NCBI GenBank assembly: GCA_018674175.1
Contig: JABHAT010000015.1
Location: 1-48,192, forward strand
Source of the DNA: Gammaproteobacteria bacterium
GTDB lineage: Bacteria; Pseudomonadota; Gammaproteobacteria; Poriferisulfidales; GCA-002705445
Reading direction: 5' to 3'
Length of the DNA: 48,192 nucleotides
Shown: positions 1 through 9,138 of the stretch, one piece after another
How positions within the stretch are numbered: the first letter of the stretch is position 1
Layout: the number at the start of each line of letters is the position of its first letter
Notes under the pieces: model-generated
Told to the model about the DNA's origin: nothing
Seen by the model: the letters and a program-made list of their open reading frames with translations, nothing else
The model's database searches: none
Made by a program: the position numbers and the translations under genes

Positions 1-42
1 GAAGAAGAAAAAACAAAAGAAAAAACAAAAGAGAAAGGTTAA
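1..42 (+). CDS. rpsC: 30S ribosomal protein S3, C-terminal tail only (partial)
   Basis: The first 13 codons of the window form a Glu/Lys/Thr-rich tail ending in Gly and a TAA stop, six bases before rplP. In S10 operons rpsC sits directly upstream of rplP, and bacterial S3 often ends in a charged low-complexity tail, so this is read as the 3' end of rpsC. The rest lies outside the window, so the identification rests on synteny and composition, not on a domain. Confidence 0.75.
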   Translation, partial: EEEKTKEKTKEKG

Positions 43-48
43 TAGAAA

Positions 49-462
49 ATGCTACAACCAAAGAAAACAAAATATCGTAAGCAAATGAAAGGAAAGAATA
101 GAGGGCTTGCGCTTAGAGGCTCAAAAGTAAGTTTTGGAGAGTTTGGATTAAAGGCTACAGGAAGAGGCAGGCTGTCTGCCAGACAAATTGAGGCTGCAAG
201 AAGAGCAATGACAAGACATGTAAAAAGAGGTGGTAAAATTTGGATAAGAGTTTTTCCTGATGTCCCAATAACAAAGAAGCCTTTAGAAGTTAGACAAGGT
301 AAAGGTAAAGGTAACGTAGAATTTTGGATTGCAAAAATACAACCAGGAAGGGTTCTATATGAAATGGAAGGTGTTAGTGAAGATGTAGCTAGACAGGCTT
401 TTAAGCTAGCGGCAGCGAAGCTTCCCTTCTCAACACAATTTGTTATTAGAACAATAATGTAG
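49..462 (+). CDS. rplP: 50S ribosomal protein L16
   Basis: L16 of the large subunit binds 23S rRNA near the peptidyl-transferase centre and the A-site tRNA elbow. The 137-residue protein has the family's usual length. It opens with the classic [12 protein letters not shown] and carries the [21 protein letters not shown] segment around residues 40-60, followed by the [10 protein letters not shown] core. The ATG at 49 starts exactly at the conserved N-terminus. It lies between the rpsC tail and rpmC in the S10 operon. Confidence 0.98.
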   Translation: MLQPKKTKYRKQMKGKNRGLALRGSKVSFGEFGLKATGRGRLSARQIEAARRAMTRHVKRGGKIWIRVFPDVPITKKPLEVRQGKGKGNVEFWIAKIQPGRVLYEMEGVSEDVARQAFKLAAAKLPFSTQFVIRTIM

Positions 463-472
463 GTAAAAAAAG

Positions 473-676
473 ATGTTAGCGAAAGAAATTAGAGAAAAAA
501 CAGTTGAGGAACTTGTAACATTATTAGATGAGACAAGTATTGAGCACTTTAAATTAAAAATGCAGTTGACTACAGGGCAACTTCCGCAACACAGACAGGT
601 TAGAGAGTCTAGGAAAAATATTGCATTAATAAAAACCATTATAAATGAAAAAAGGTTAGCTGATGGAACAGAATAG
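473..676 (+). CDS. rpmC: 50S ribosomal protein L29
   Basis: L29 sits at the polypeptide exit tunnel and contributes to the docking site for trigger factor and SRP. The 67-residue product is a two-helix protein of normal length, with the typical N-terminal [12 protein letters not shown] and the C-terminal [17 protein letters not shown] segment. Its last 14 bases overlap the start of rpsQ, which suggests translational coupling. Confidence 0.96.
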   Translation: MLAKEIREKTVEELVTLLDETSIEHFKLKMQLTTGQLPQHRQVRESRKNIALIKTIINEKRLADGTE

Positions 677-923
677 AAAAATTAAAACGTTAACTGGGAA
701 AGTAGTTAGCGATAAAATGAATAAAACGGCTGTTGTACTTTTTGAAAGAAAAGTTAAGCATCCGAAGTATGGTAAATATATTAAAAAATCAACAAAATTC
801 AAGATTCATGACGAAGATAATAAATGTAAAATTGGGGATATTGTAACAATTACAGAAGTCAGACCAATATCAAAAGACAAGTCATGGAAATTAGTGGAAG
901 TTTTAGGAAGCAAGGAGAACTAG
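663..923 (+). CDS. rpsQ: 30S ribosomal protein S17
   Basis: S17 is a primary 16S rRNA-binding protein of the small subunit with an OB fold. The 86-residue sequence has the family signature [14 protein letters not shown] near the N-terminus and the KFKIHDE and [14 protein letters not shown] motifs. It overlaps rpmC by 14 nt and ends with TAG one base before the GTG start of rplN. It closes the S10 operon. Confidence 0.97.
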   Translation: MEQNRKIKTLTGKVVSDKMNKTAVVLFERKVKHPKYGKYIKKSTKFKIHDEDNKCKIGDIVTITEVRPISKDKSWKLVEVLGSKEN

Positions 924-924
924 A

Positions 925-1293
925 GTGATACAAGTACAAACAGTATTGACAGCAGCAGATAACAGTGGAGCTAAAAAGATCCAGTGTATTAAAGTACTTG
1001 GCGGGTCAAAAAGAAGGTATGCAAGAATTGGAGATATAATAAAAATAAGTGTTCAATCAGCAATACCCAGAGGAAAAGTTAAAAAAGGAGAAGTATTGAA
1101 CGCTGTCGTTGTAAGAACAGCAAAAGGTGTTAGAAGAGAAGATGGTTCATTAATAAAATTTGATGGGAATGCAGCTGTGTTACTTAATGCACAACTACAA
1201 CCTATTGGAACAAGAATATTTGGTCCTGTAACAAGGGAATTGAGAACAGAAAAGTTTATGAAAATTATTTCATTAGCTCCAGAAGTTTTGTAG
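925..1293 (+). CDS. rplN: 50S ribosomal protein L14 (GTG start)
   Basis: L14 forms part of an intersubunit bridge and is the first gene of the spc operon. The 122-residue length is exactly the bacterial norm. The protein begins with the conserved MIQVQT, contains [17 protein letters not shown], and ends [16 protein letters not shown]. The start is a GTG at 925, two bases after the rpsQ stop; the conserved N-terminus leaves no alternative. No separate spc promoter fits in the gap, so it is probably cotranscribed with the S10 operon. Confidence 0.98.
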   Translation: MIQVQTVLTAADNSGAKKIQCIKVLGGSKRRYARIGDIIKISVQSAIPRGKVKKGEVLNAVVVRTAKGVRREDGSLIKFDGNAAVLLNAQLQPIGTRIFGPVTRELRTEKFMKIISLAPEVL

Positions 1294-1305
1294 GAAGGTT
1301 TATAG

Positions 1306-1623
1306 ATGAATAGATTAAAAAAAGGTGATCAGGTTTATATAATATCAGGTAAAGATAAAGGAAAGCTTGGTATAGTCTCAAAAATTGTTAGCGAAGAAAA
1401 AATTTTGGTAGATGGTATAAATTTAGCAAAAAAACATGTTAAACCTAATCCTAATAAGAATGAGACTGGCGGTATAGTTGAAAAAGAAATGCCGATACAT
1501 ACATCGAACGCAATGATTTATAATATTAAGACTAAAAAACCAGATAGAGTTGGTGTTCTAAAATTAAAAGATAATAAAAAAGTTAGAGTGTACAAATCAA
1601 CAGGGGAACAAATTGATTTATGA
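1306..1623 (+). CDS. rplX: 50S ribosomal protein L24
   Basis: L24 is an early large-subunit assembly initiator with a KOW domain. The N-terminal [15 protein letters not shown] (about residues 5-20) is the KOW motif, and the [21 protein letters not shown] stretch is typical of the family. At 105 residues the length is normal. The stop overlaps the ATG of rplE (ATGA arrangement at 1620), which implies translational coupling. Confidence 0.98.
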   Translation: MNRLKKGDQVYIISGKDKGKLGIVSKIVSEEKILVDGINLAKKHVKPNPNKNETGGIVEKEMPIHTSNAMIYNIKTKKPDRVGVLKLKDNKKVRVYKSTGEQIDL

Positions 1624-2162
1624 GTAATAGACTTCAAACAATTTATAAAGAAGAAATAAGAAATTCATTGCAGGAAAAAATGAAATACAAATCTTCTATG
1701 GAAATTCCATGCATAACAAAAATTACTATTAATGTAGGTTTAGGGCAAGCTGTCAAAGATAAAAAAGTAGTTGAGCAAGCTGTTGGTGATATTGAGAAAA
1801 TTTCTGGACAAAAAGCAGTGACAACAATAGCAAGAAAGTCTATTGCTAATTTTGGTTTAAGAGAAGGTATGCCAATAGGTTGTAAGGTAACATTAAGAAA
1901 AGATAAAATGTATGAATTTCTTGACCGTCTAATAACTATAGCTATTCCAAGAATACGTGATTTTAGAGGTTTTTCTAGAAAATCATTTGATGGAAGAGGT
2001 AATTATACTTTGGGTATTAAAGAGCAAATAATTTTTCCAGAGATAGATTATGAAAAAATAGATAGTGTTAGAGGTTTAGATATAGCTATAACAACATCTG
2101 CAAAAAATGATGATGAAGCTAGATTATTACTTCAAGAATTTAACTTTCCTTTTAGGAGATAA
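1620..2162 (+). CDS. rplE: 50S ribosomal protein L5
   Basis: L5 binds 5S rRNA and forms the central protuberance of the large subunit. The 180-residue product has the canonical [24 protein letters not shown] start, the [15 protein letters not shown] core, and the [20 protein letters not shown] motif around residues 120-140. It overlaps rplX by four bases and is followed two bases later by rpsN. Confidence 0.98.
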   Translation: MSNRLQTIYKEEIRNSLQEKMKYKSSMEIPCITKITINVGLGQAVKDKKVVEQAVGDIEKISGQKAVTTIARKSIANFGLREGMPIGCKVTLRKDKMYEFLDRLITIAIPRIRDFRGFSRKSFDGRGNYTLGIKEQIIFPEIDYEKIDSVRGLDIAITTSAKNDDEARLLLQEFNFPFRR

Positions 2163-2164
2163 AT

Positions 2165-2470
2165 ATGGCTAAAACATCAATGATAATGAGAGAGAGAAAA
2201 AGAATAAAACTTAGTAAGAAATTATTTACTAAAAGAAAGGTTTTGAAAGATATTTTAAATAGTCAAGATGCATCAATGGAAGAGAAGTTAGAAGCATCTG
2301 CAAAATTACAAAAGTTACCGCGTGATTCAAGCATGAGTAGAATTACAAATAGATGTGCAATTACAGGAAGGCCAAAAGGTTTCTATAGGAAATTTGGTCT
2401 TGGAAGAACAAAAGTTAGGGAAGCAGCAATGCGAGGTGATATCCCTGGATTAGTAAAAGCTAGTTGGTAA
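2165..2470 (+). CDS. rpsN: 30S ribosomal protein S14 (zinc-free type)
   Basis: S14 is a late-binding small-subunit protein of the 3' head domain. The 101-residue length and the C-terminal block RNRC-like [19 protein letters not shown] identify the long, zinc-independent paralogue. The CxxC pairs of the short zinc-binding form are absent. This is the normal spc-operon version in Proteobacteria, located between rplE and rpsH. Confidence 0.97.
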   Translation: MAKTSMIMRERKRIKLSKKLFTKRKVLKDILNSQDASMEEKLEASAKLQKLPRDSSMSRITNRCAITGRPKGFYRKFGLGRTKVREAAMRGDIPGLVKASW

Positions 2471-2483
2471 GGGAGATATAATT

Positions 2484-2882
2484 ATGAGTATGAGTGACCC
2501 AATAGCAGCAATGCTAACAATAATAAGAAACGGACAAATGGTGAATAAAGCATTTGTTTGCACAGATATGTCTTCAAAAAAAGAATCTATTCTTTCAGTA
2601 TTAAAAGATGAAGGGTTTATACAAGACTATGAAGTAAAAGAAATTGAAAACAATAAAAAAAGATTGAAGATAAAATTAAAATATTTTCAAGGGAAACCTG
2701 TGATTAGTAATATTAAAAGAATTAGTAAGCCTAGTTTAAGAATATATAAAAGTAAAAATGAGCTCCCAAAAGTTTTGGGCGGACTTGGTGTAGCGATAGT
2801 CTCAACTTCAAAAGGAGTTATGACTGCTGACTCAGCAAGAAAGCAAAATTTTGGTGGTGAAATAATTTGTACAGTGGAGTAA
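2484..2882 (+). CDS. rpsH: 30S ribosomal protein S8
   Basis: S8 binds the central domain of 16S rRNA and in E. coli is the translational repressor of the spc operon. The 132-residue protein begins [18 protein letters not shown], which matches the family start, so the ATG at 2484 is preferred over the in-frame ATG two codons later. The C-terminal [15 protein letters not shown] block is the rRNA-binding signature. Whether the S8 feedback site is conserved here was not established. Confidence 0.98.
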   Translation: MSMSDPIAAMLTIIRNGQMVNKAFVCTDMSSKKESILSVLKDEGFIQDYEVKEIENNKKRLKIKLKYFQGKPVISNIKRISKPSLRIYKSKNELPKVLGGLGVAIVSTSKGVMTADSARKQNFGGEIICTVE

Positions 2883-2886
2883 TAAA

Positions 2887-3411
2887 TTGTCAAGAATAGC
2901 AAAACAACCTGTTGAAATACCGAATGGCGTAGAAATTAATATTAAAGATAATTTAATATCATTTAAAGGGCCTAAAGGAGAGATGTCGATGGATGTTCAT
3001 TCTACTGTAAATGTAAATAAGGATGACAAGACTATTAATGTTGAGGTAAAAGAAAAGAATAGCGCTATGGCTGGAACCATGAGAGCACTTATATATAACA
3101 ACGTAATAGGTGTAAGCCAAGGTTACGAAAAAAAATTAAATTTAGTGGGCGTAGGATATAAAGCTGAAGTTAAAAATAACCAGTTACATTTGGCTTTAGG
3201 TTTTTCTCACCCAGTAGTATATGACTATGAAAAAGCTATAGATATAAAAACACCTACTCCAACAGAGATTATTATAAGCGGTATTAGCAAACAAAGGGTT
3301 GGGCAGATAGCAGCTGAAATAAGAGCTTTTAGACCACCAGAACCTTATAAAGGTAAAGGTGTTAAGTATAGTGATGAAAATATTATTAGAAAAGAGGCTA
3401 AAAAGAAATAG
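2887..3411 (+). CDS. rplF: 50S ribosomal protein L6 (TTG start)
   Basis: L6 lies near the factor-binding site of the large subunit. The 174-residue sequence has the diagnostic MSRIAKQPVEIPNGVEI start and the C-terminal ISGISKQRVGQIAAEIRAFRPPEPYKGKG signature, the latter around residues 147-175 and cited here in part. Translation starts at a TTG at 2887: no ATG or GTG lies at the conserved position. The gene is separated by four bases from rpsH and by two from rplR. Confidence 0.97.
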   Translation: MSRIAKQPVEIPNGVEINIKDNLISFKGPKGEMSMDVHSTVNVNKDDKTINVEVKEKNSAMAGTMRALIYNNVIGVSQGYEKKLNLVGVGYKAEVKNNQLHLALGFSHPVVYDYEKAIDIKTPTPTEIIISGISKQRVGQIAAEIRAFRPPEPYKGKGVKYSDENIIRKEAKKK

Positions 3412-3413
3412 TA

Positions 3414-3764
3414 ATGAAAAATAAATTAGCAAGATTAAGATCTGCAAAAAAAATAAGAAGTAAGATTGCATTAGGTGAAAAACATAGATTAACAGTTTAT
3501 AAGACTACAATGCACACTTATGCACAACTATGTTCTCCAAAGGGTGCTGTTATTGCTTCTGCAAGCACATTAGAAAAAGATATAGTAAACAATAAATTTC
3601 ATACAGGAAATATTGAAACTGCAAAAATTATTGGAAAAGTAATTGCGGAAAGAGCAGGGGAAAAAAATATTACAGAAGTTGCTTTTGATAGAAGTGGTTA
3701 CAACTATCATGGAAGAGTTAAAGCGCTTGCTGAATCTGCAAGAGAAAATGGATTAAAATTTTAA
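3414..3764 (+). CDS. rplR: 50S ribosomal protein L18
   Basis: L18 binds 5S rRNA together with L5. At 116 residues it is the standard length. The N-terminus is basic (KNKLARLRSAKKIRSKI), the TVYKTTMHTYAQL strand and the C-terminal AFDRSGYNYHGRVKALAE block are typical of the family. It starts two bases after the rplF stop and is followed by rpsE. Confidence 0.97.
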   Translation: MKNKLARLRSAKKIRSKIALGEKHRLTVYKTTMHTYAQLCSPKGAVIASASTLEKDIVNNKFHTGNIETAKIIGKVIAERAGEKNITEVAFDRSGYNYHGRVKALAESARENGLKF

Positions 3765-3776
3765 TAGAGAATAAAT

Positions 3777-4304
3777 ATGTCAACAAATATAGACAAATAT
3801 CAAGGTAGCGAAGAGCTTTTAGAAAAACTAGTTAAAGTCAACCGTGTGGCAAAAGTTGTTAAAGGTGGTAGGCAATTTGGATTTACAGCTCTAACAGTAA
3901 TAGGTGACGGTAATGGTAGAATTGGTTATGGCTATGGAAAAGCTAAGGAAGTACCTTTGGCGATTCAAAAAGCCATGGAGAAAGCTAGAAGAGATTTGAC
4001 AAGAATTCCAATTATTGATGGAACATTGCATTATCCGTTAGTTGGTAGGCATGGGGCCGCAAGAGTATATATGCAACCAGCTTCTGAAGGAACTGGAATT
4101 ATTGCTGGCGGAGCTATGAGAGCAGTATTTGAAGTATTAGGAGTGAGAAATGTCTTAGCTAAATGTATTGGCACAACAAACCCAATCAATGTAGTTAAGG
4201 CGACAATTAATGGATTAAGATCTGTTGAATCACCACAGCATGTTTCGAATAAAAGAGGGAAATCCATAGAACACATACTAGGTATAGAAAATGTCAAAGA
4301 TTAA
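3777..4304 (+). CDS. rpsE: 30S ribosomal protein S5
   Basis: S5 lies near the decoding site and influences translational accuracy. The 175-residue protein has the [18 protein letters not shown] segment (about residues 20-37), the [18 protein letters not shown] motif and the [13 protein letters not shown] motif, all S5 signatures. Its last 14 bases overlap the start of rpmD in another frame, so translation of the two is probably coupled. Confidence 0.98.
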   Translation: MSTNIDKYQGSEELLEKLVKVNRVAKVVKGGRQFGFTALTVIGDGNGRIGYGYGKAKEVPLAIQKAMEKARRDLTRIPIIDGTLHYPLVGRHGAARVYMQPASEGTGIIAGGAMRAVFEVLGVRNVLAKCIGTTNPINVVKATINGLRSVESPQHVSNKRGKSIEHILGIENVKD

Positions 4305-4467
4305 ATTAACTTTAGTAAAAAGCTTAAGTGGAAGATTAAAAGCACATCAAGCATGCGCTAGAGGTTTAGGTATAAAGAAAATACATAGAACTATTGAAGT
4401 AAATGATACTCCTGAAAATAGAGGCATGATCAATAAGATTAATTATTTATTAAAAATTGAGAAATAA
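4291..4467 (+). CDS. rpmD: 50S ribosomal protein L30
   Basis: This 58-codon gene was read directly: ATG at 4291, inside the 3' end of rpsE, to TAA at 4465-4467. The product begins [19 protein letters not shown] and continues [19 protein letters not shown], which matches L30 (KxTLVKSxIGR and LGLRRxxxTVExxDTP). Its length and its place between rpsE and rplO are the expected ones. L30 is a small non-essential 23S rRNA-binding protein. Confidence 0.96.
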   Translation: MSKIKLTLVKSLSGRLKAHQACARGLGIKKIHRTIEVNDTPENRGMINKINYLLKIEK

Positions 4468-4470
4468 AAA

Positions 4471-4899
4471 ATGGAACTAAATACAATTGCACCCGAAGTA
4501 AAGAAAAAAAATGCCAAAAGGGTAGGTAGAGGAATAGGTTCTGGCACTGGAAAAACTGCTGGAAGAGGACATAAAGGACAAAAAGCTAGAGCAGGCGGAT
4601 ACCATAAAGTAGGTTTTGAAGGTGGTCAAATGCCCATTCAAAGAAGGCTTCCAAAAGTAGGTTTTTCTTCCAGAAAAAATGATACAGCTAGAGTTAGATT
4701 GGGAGAGCTTCAGTTTGAGGGTAACGAAGAAATAACAATTGATGTATTAAAAGAGAAGAAAATAATTTCACATAAAGCAAAAGAAGTTAAGGTCTTTCTT
4801 TCTGGCGAATTAAAAGAAAAAGTAAACCTTAAAGGCATCATGGTAACTAAAGGTGTAAGAACGGTTATTGAAGATTTAGGTGGAAAAATTACAGAATAA
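4471..4899 (+). CDS. rplO: 50S ribosomal protein L15
   Basis: L15 is a late assembly protein of the large subunit. The 142-residue sequence has the glycine- and arginine-rich N-terminal extension ([21 protein letters not shown]), the [17 protein letters not shown] motif and a normal C-terminal end, [11 protein letters not shown]. Its stop codon is in the same frame as secY and only three bases ahead of the secY ATG, which bears on the SecY start. Confidence 0.98.
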   Translation: MELNTIAPEVKKKNAKRVGRGIGSGTGKTAGRGHKGQKARAGGYHKVGFEGGQMPIQRRLPKVGFSSRKNDTARVRLGELQFEGNEEITIDVLKEKKIISHKAKEVKVFLSGELKEKVNLKGIMVTKGVRTVIEDLGGKITE

Positions 4900-4902
4900 A
4901 TT

Positions 4903-6177
4903 ATGGAAGAACTTAGAAAAAGATTATTTTTTGTATTTGGAGCTATACTAGTTTATAGAATTGGTACTTACATACCTGTTCCTGGTATAAATCCAGCTGC
5001 ACTAGCATCTTTTTTTGAGCAACAAAGCGGGACAATAATTGATATGTTTAATATGTTCTCAGGTGGAGCGTTAGAAAGATTTAGTATTTTAGCGTTAGGA
5101 ATAATGCCATATATATCTGCTTCAATCATAATGCAATTAATGTCTTCAACAATGCCAGCACTTAAAGAGATAAAGAAAGAAGGTGAGACAGGAAGAAAAA
5201 AAATTACTCAGTACACAAGATTTGGAACATTAGGTTTAGCAACCTTGCAAGCTGGAGGGGTCGCAGTAGCACTCCAAGCACAAGGAATAGCTTTGTATAG
5301 TGGATCAGGCTTTGTATTTTCAACAATAATTACTTTAGTAACTGGAACAATGTTTTTGATGTGGTTAGGCGAACAAATATCAGAAAAAGGAATAGGTAAT
5401 GGAATATCTATAATAATATTCGTAAGTATAGTTTCTGGATTACCTACAGCAGTCGGTGGAACATTGGAGCTAGCGAGTACAGGCGAACTAAATTCTGCAT
5501 TAGTTGTGATGATCTTAATATTAGCTATAGCAGTTACAGCATTCGTAGTTTTTATAGAGAGAGGGCAAAGAAAAATCACAGTAAATTATGCTAGAAGACA
5601 GCAAGGCAGAAAAATGGTTCAAGCTCAGTCAAGCTATTTACCATTGAAATTAAATATGGCTGGTGTTATACCTCCTATTTTTGCATCTAGTATAATCTTA
5701 TTTCCATCAACATTAGGTCAGTGGGCAGGGTCTACAGAAAACATGGGTTGGTTAAAAGATATTTCTTCAACTCTTGCTCCTGGGCAACCGCTTTATGTAG
5801 TTCTTTATGCTGCGGCAATAATGTTTTTTTGTTTTTTTTACACAGCTCTTGTTTATGACTCAAGAGAAACATCAGATAATTTAAAAAAATCTGGAGCTTC
5901 TATACCTGGAGTAAGACCAGGAGAGCAAACTTCAAAATATATTGACAATGTTTTAACAAGATTGACAGCAGTTGGAGCGTTATATATTACATTAGTTTGT
6001 TTATTACCAGAATTCTTAATAATTGGTCTCAATGTTCCATTTTACTTTGGTGGAACTTCATTATTAATAATAGTAGTTGTAATAATGGACTTCATAGGTC
6101 AATTACAGTCCCATATGATGAATTATCAGTATGGAAGTTTAATGAAAAAATCAAACTTACAGGGTTATAAGCGATGA
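4903..6177 (+). CDS. secY: Sec translocase channel subunit SecY (short N-terminus)
   Basis: SecY is the ten-helix inner-membrane pore of the Sec translocase, working with SecE, SecG and SecA or the ribosome. At 424 residues it is about 19 shorter than E. coli SecY. The loss is at the N-terminus: the protein begins [15 protein letters not shown], equivalent to E. coli SecY from about residue 17. An in-frame stop (the end of rplO) lies three bases upstream, so no longer ATG, GTG or TTG start exists. Conserved blocks include [13 protein letters not shown] (plug region), [28 protein letters not shown], and the cytoplasmic loop [19 protein letters not shown]. The stop overlaps the rpmJ ATG. Confidence 0.98.
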   Translation: MEELRKRLFFVFGAILVYRIGTYIPVPGINPAALASFFEQQSGTIIDMFNMFSGGALERFSILALGIMPYISASIIMQLMSSTMPALKEIKKEGETGRKKITQYTRFGTLGLATLQAGGVAVALQAQGIALYSGSGFVFSTIITLVTGTMFLMWLGEQISEKGIGNGISIIIFVSIVSGLPTAVGGTLELASTGELNSALVVMILILAIAVTAFVVFIERGQRKITVNYARRQQGRKMVQAQSSYLPLKLNMAGVIPPIFASSIILFPSTLGQWAGSTENMGWLKDISSTLAPGQPLYVVLYAAAIMFFCFFYTALVYDSRETSDNLKKSGASIPGVRPGEQTSKYIDNVLTRLTAVGALYITLVCLLPEFLIIGLNVPFYFGGTSLLIIVVVIMDFIGQLQSHMMNYQYGSLMKKSNLQGYKR

Positions 6178-6287
6178 AAGTAAGAGCGTCAGTAAAAAAA
6201 ATATGTAGGAATTGTAAAATAATTAGAAGAAATCGAGTAATTCGTGTGATTTGTATAAATCCAAGACATAAGCAAAGGCAGGGATAA
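6174..6287 (+). CDS. rpmJ: 50S ribosomal protein L36 (zinc-binding type)
   Basis: A 37-codon gene read directly from the ATG at 6174, overlapping the end of secY by four bases. The product starts [15 protein letters not shown] and ends PRHKQRQG. Cys11, Cys14, Cys27 and His32 form the C-C-C-H zinc site of the C+ form of L36. Its length and position after secY are canonical. Confidence 0.97.
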   Translation: MKVRASVKKICRNCKIIRRNRVIRVICINPRHKQRQG

Positions 6288-6293
6288 TAATGA

Positions 6294-6321
6294 TTGAACA
6301 TATTAACCATATTGTTAAAAT
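6294..6321 (+). promoter_or_regulatory. Candidate sigma-70 promoter for the alpha operon
   Basis: TTGAAC (6294-6299) and TAAAAT (6316-6321) are spaced by 16 bases in the 58-nt gap between rpmJ and rpsM, 24 bases upstream of the rpsM ATG. This is the one sizeable gap in the ribosomal run and the place where an alpha-operon promoter would be expected. It is a consensus match only, in AT-rich DNA where chance matches are common. Confidence 0.4.
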
Positions 6322-6345
6322 ACATAACATTTTTCAGGAAATATA

Positions 6346-6702
6346 ATGGCTAGAATAGCAGGTATAAACGTCTCAGATAATAAGCATACAGTAATTGCTT
6401 TGCAGTCTATTTATGGAATAGGCCCAACAAGAGCAAAAAAGATTTGTGATGACTCAAAAATAAAACCATCTATAAAGATAAAAGAATTAACAGAAGCAGA
6501 AGTAGAAACTCTAAGAACGCAGGTTTTAAAATACAATATTGAAGGTGATCTTAGAAGAGAGATTACACTTAATATTAAAAGATTGATGGATTTGGGAACA
6601 TATAGAGGAATTAGACATAGAAAAGGATTGCCTCTAAGAGGGCAAAAAACTAAAAATAATTCGAGGACTAGAAAAGGCCCTAGAAAAGCGATAAGAAAAT
6701 AA
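6346..6702 (+). CDS. rpsM: 30S ribosomal protein S13
   Basis: S13 lies in the small-subunit head and contacts the P-site tRNA and L5. At 118 residues it matches the family. The N-terminus [14 protein letters not shown], the helix-hairpin-helix region [14 protein letters not shown] and the basic tail [15 protein letters not shown] are diagnostic. It is the first gene of the alpha operon and is preceded by an AGGAA ribosome-binding sequence. Confidence 0.98.
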   Translation: MARIAGINVSDNKHTVIALQSIYGIGPTRAKKICDDSKIKPSIKIKELTEAEVETLRTQVLKYNIEGDLRREITLNIKRLMDLGTYRGIRHRKGLPLRGQKTKNNSRTRKGPRKAIRK

Positions 6703-6714
6703 TTAGGAATACTA

Positions 6715-7104
6715 ATGGCAAAAACAAACATAAAAACAAAGAAGAAAGTTAAAAAAGTTGTTACTGACGGCATAGCCGTAATAAATTCAACTTTTAATAA
6801 CACAATTATTACAATTACTGACAGGCAAGGTAACACGCTTTGCTGGGCGACAGCTGGTGGGTCAGGTTTTAGAGGCTCAAGAAAAAGCACACCTTTTGCT
6901 GCGCAGGTTGCAGCAGAAAAAGCTGGAAACTTAGGGAAAGAATTTGGACTAAAGACCTTAGTTGTTTTAGTTAAAGGGCCAGGACCAGGAAGAGAATCTG
7001 CAGTTAGAGCACTAAATAATATAGGGTATAAAATAACTGATATAAACGATGTTACGCCAATACCACATAATGGGTGTAGACCACCTAAAAAGAGGAGAGT
7101 GTAA
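6715..7104 (+). CDS. rpsK: 30S ribosomal protein S11
   Basis: S11 forms part of the platform next to the E-site. The 129-residue sequence has the signature region [20 protein letters not shown] and ends in the conserved [18 protein letters not shown]. Its length and position between rpsM and rpsD are the normal ones. Confidence 0.98.
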   Translation: MAKTNIKTKKKVKKVVTDGIAVINSTFNNTIITITDRQGNTLCWATAGGSGFRGSRKSTPFAAQVAAEKAGNLGKEFGLKTLVVLVKGPGPGRESAVRALNNIGYKITDINDVTPIPHNGCRPPKKRRV

Positions 7105-7107
7105 AAA

Positions 7108-7731
7108 GTGGCAAGATATATAGGACCAAAATGCAAATTAATGAGAAGAGAAGGAACAGATCTTTTATTGAAAAGTAGAAGAAGATCTCTCGACTCAAAA
7201 TGCAAGCTTGACAACCAGCCAGGGCAACATGCAGATAAGAAAGCAAGATTGTCTGATTATGGTTTACAGCTTCGTGAAAAACAAAAGCTAAAAAGAATAT
7301 ACGGTGTTTTAGAAAAGCAATTTAGACTTTATTATAAAAAAGCTGCAAGGCAAAATGGGTCTACAGGCGAAAACTTGCTGAAATTATTAGAAAGAAGACT
7401 AGATAATGTAGTTTATAGGATGGGATTTGGGTCAACAAGAGCTGAATCTAGACAACTTGTTAGTCATAAAGCAATTTTAGTGAACGGTATAATAGTAAAT
7501 ATTGCTTCATACCAAGTATCTGCTGAGGATGTAATTTCTATAAAAGAGAAGTCAAAAACACAAACAAGGATACAAGAGTCATTAGCTTTAAGTGATCAAT
7601 ACGATACTATTTCGTCTTGGGTTGCGGTAGATAGTAAAAAAATGGAAGGAATTTTCAAATCTATACCTGAAAGAATGGACTTACCTTCAGATATAAATGA
7701 ATCATTAGTTGTCGAATTATATTCTAAATAA
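7108..7731 (+). CDS. rpsD: 30S ribosomal protein S4 (GTG start)
   Basis: S4 nucleates assembly of the 16S 5' domain and in E. coli represses translation of the alpha operon. The 207-residue protein starts at a GTG with [16 protein letters not shown]. It contains [19 protein letters not shown] and an S4 RNA-binding domain (about residues 97-160) with [31 protein letters not shown], cited here only as a landmark. The GTG at 7108 is fixed by the conserved N-terminus. Confidence 0.97.
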   Translation: MARYIGPKCKLMRREGTDLLLKSRRRSLDSKCKLDNQPGQHADKKARLSDYGLQLREKQKLKRIYGVLEKQFRLYYKKAARQNGSTGENLLKLLERRLDNVVYRMGFGSTRAESRQLVSHKAILVNGIIVNIASYQVSAEDVISIKEKSKTQTRIQESLALSDQYDTISSWVAVDSKKMEGIFKSIPERMDLPSDINESLVVELYSK

Positions 7732-7746
7732 AAGAGGTGTTTTATT

Positions 7747-8748
7747 GTGTCAAATTTTAATAATTTATTAAAGCCAAAAATAGTTAATATAGAGAATGTA
7801 TCTCTAAATAATACAAAAGTTACTTTAGAGCCATTAGAAAGAGGTTTTGGTCATACTTTAGGAAGTGCTTTGAGAAGAATTATGCTTTCTTCAATCGTTG
7901 GTTCTTCAGTAACCGAGGTTTCAATAGAAGGTGTTCAGCATGAATACAGTACTATTGAAGGTATCCAAGAGGACGTAATTGATATAATGCTAAATTTAAA
8001 AGAAATATCTTTTAGAATGAATGGAAATAGTAGCGCAACATTATCATTATCAAAAAATGAAGTTGGTCCAGTTACAGCTTCTGATATTGAATTAAAAGGG
8101 GATATAGAAATTGTAAATCCAGAACACGTTATAGCTAACATCACTACAAAAGGTGCTTCTATAAATATGCAAATAGAAGTGAGCGAAGGGATTGGTTATT
8201 CTTCTGCTAGCCAAAGAAAAGATGATGTAAATAGAATTGTAGGTTCTTTATTAATTGACGCAAGTTACAGCCCAATAAAAAAAGTATCTTATAAGGTAGA
8301 TTCAGCTAGAGTAGAACAAAGAACTGATTTGGATAAACTGATAATAGAATTAGAAACTGATGGAACTATAGATCCTGAAGCTTGTATAAGAGAAGCTGCC
8401 ACAATATTGCATGATCAAGTTTCGGTATTTGTTGATCTAAAAGCTATAGAAGAAAAAGAACAAAAAACAGAAGAAGCAGAAATAGATCCTAATTTATTAA
8501 GACCAGTTGATGATCTTGAACTTACAGTGAGGTCAGCAAATTGTCTTAAAGCTGAAAATGTATATTATATAGGTGATCTAATTCAAAGAAGTGAAAATGA
8601 ATTATTAAAAACACCTAATTTAGGAAAGAAATCTCTTACAGAAATAAAAGATATACTAGGAACATACGGACTATCTTTAGGTATGAAATTAGATAACTGG
8701 CCTCCAAGTAATCTTCAAGATCAAGACAACCAAGCTAAAAAGTTTTAG
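7747..8748 (+). CDS. rpoA: DNA-directed RNA polymerase subunit alpha (GTG start)
   Basis: Alpha dimerises to nucleate core polymerase assembly, and its C-terminal domain binds UP elements and activators. The 333-residue length is close to the 329 of E. coli. The N-terminal domain has [18 protein letters not shown] (about residues 28-46) and [14 protein letters not shown]. An acidic linker leads to a C-terminal domain beginning at [21 protein letters not shown], with the [16 protein letters not shown] helix-hairpin. The start is GTG. It sits between rpsD and rplQ as usual. Confidence 0.98.
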   Translation: MSNFNNLLKPKIVNIENVSLNNTKVTLEPLERGFGHTLGSALRRIMLSSIVGSSVTEVSIEGVQHEYSTIEGIQEDVIDIMLNLKEISFRMNGNSSATLSLSKNEVGPVTASDIELKGDIEIVNPEHVIANITTKGASINMQIEVSEGIGYSSASQRKDDVNRIVGSLLIDASYSPIKKVSYKVDSARVEQRTDLDKLIIELETDGTIDPEACIREAATILHDQVSVFVDLKAIEEKEQKTEEAEIDPNLLRPVDDLELTVRSANCLKAENVYYIGDLIQRSENELLKTPNLGKKSLTEIKDILGTYGLSLGMKLDNWPPSNLQDQDNQAKKF

Positions 8749-8757
8749 GAGAACATA

Positions 8758-9138
8758 GTGAGACATAAGTATTCTGGTAGAAAATTAAATAGAACATCAT
8801 CACATAGAACTGCGATGTTTAAGAATATGATGGCATCTCTTATTGAGCATGAAGAAATTAAGACAACAGTTCCAAAAGCAAAAGAACTTAGAGGTTTTGT
8901 TGAGAGACTAATAACTATATCTAAAAATGATACGGTAGCAAAAAGAAGAATAGTGTTCTCAAGAATAAGATCAAAGGAAGCAGTTGCAAAATTATTTACA
9001 GAACTAGGGCCAAGATTTAAACAAAGACCAGGTGGATACCTGAGAATTTTAAAGTGTGGTTATAGGGCGGGTGACAAAGCGCCCATGGCAATAGTCCAGC
9101 TTGTTGATAAAAAACAAGAGGTTACTGAAGAGTCATAA
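8758..9138 (+). CDS. rplQ: 50S ribosomal protein L17 (GTG start)
   Basis: L17 binds 23S rRNA near the exit tunnel and is the last gene of the alpha operon. The 126-residue product begins [20 protein letters not shown] and contains the conserved [23 protein letters not shown] end. Translation starts at a GTG at 8758. Its last six bases overlap the 3' end of the opposing uvrA gene. Confidence 0.98.
   Translation: MRHKYSGRKLNRTSSHRTAMFKNMMASLIEHEEIKTTVPKAKELRGFVERLITISKNDTVAKRRIVFSRIRSKEAVAKLFTELGPRFKQRPGGYLRILKCGYRAGDKAPMAIVQLVDKKQEVTEES

Noticed and set aside
5208-5579. Minus-strand open frame inside secY
   Set aside because: It is fully antisense to secY, without a family match; its hydrophobic residues mirror the secY codons.
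6411-7214. A 267-codon open frame on the minus strand across rpsM, rpsK and rpsD
   Set aside because: It lies antisense to three certain ribosomal genes, has no recognisable domain, and its Phe/Leu/Pro-rich composition is what reverse-complemented Lys-rich coding sequence gives.
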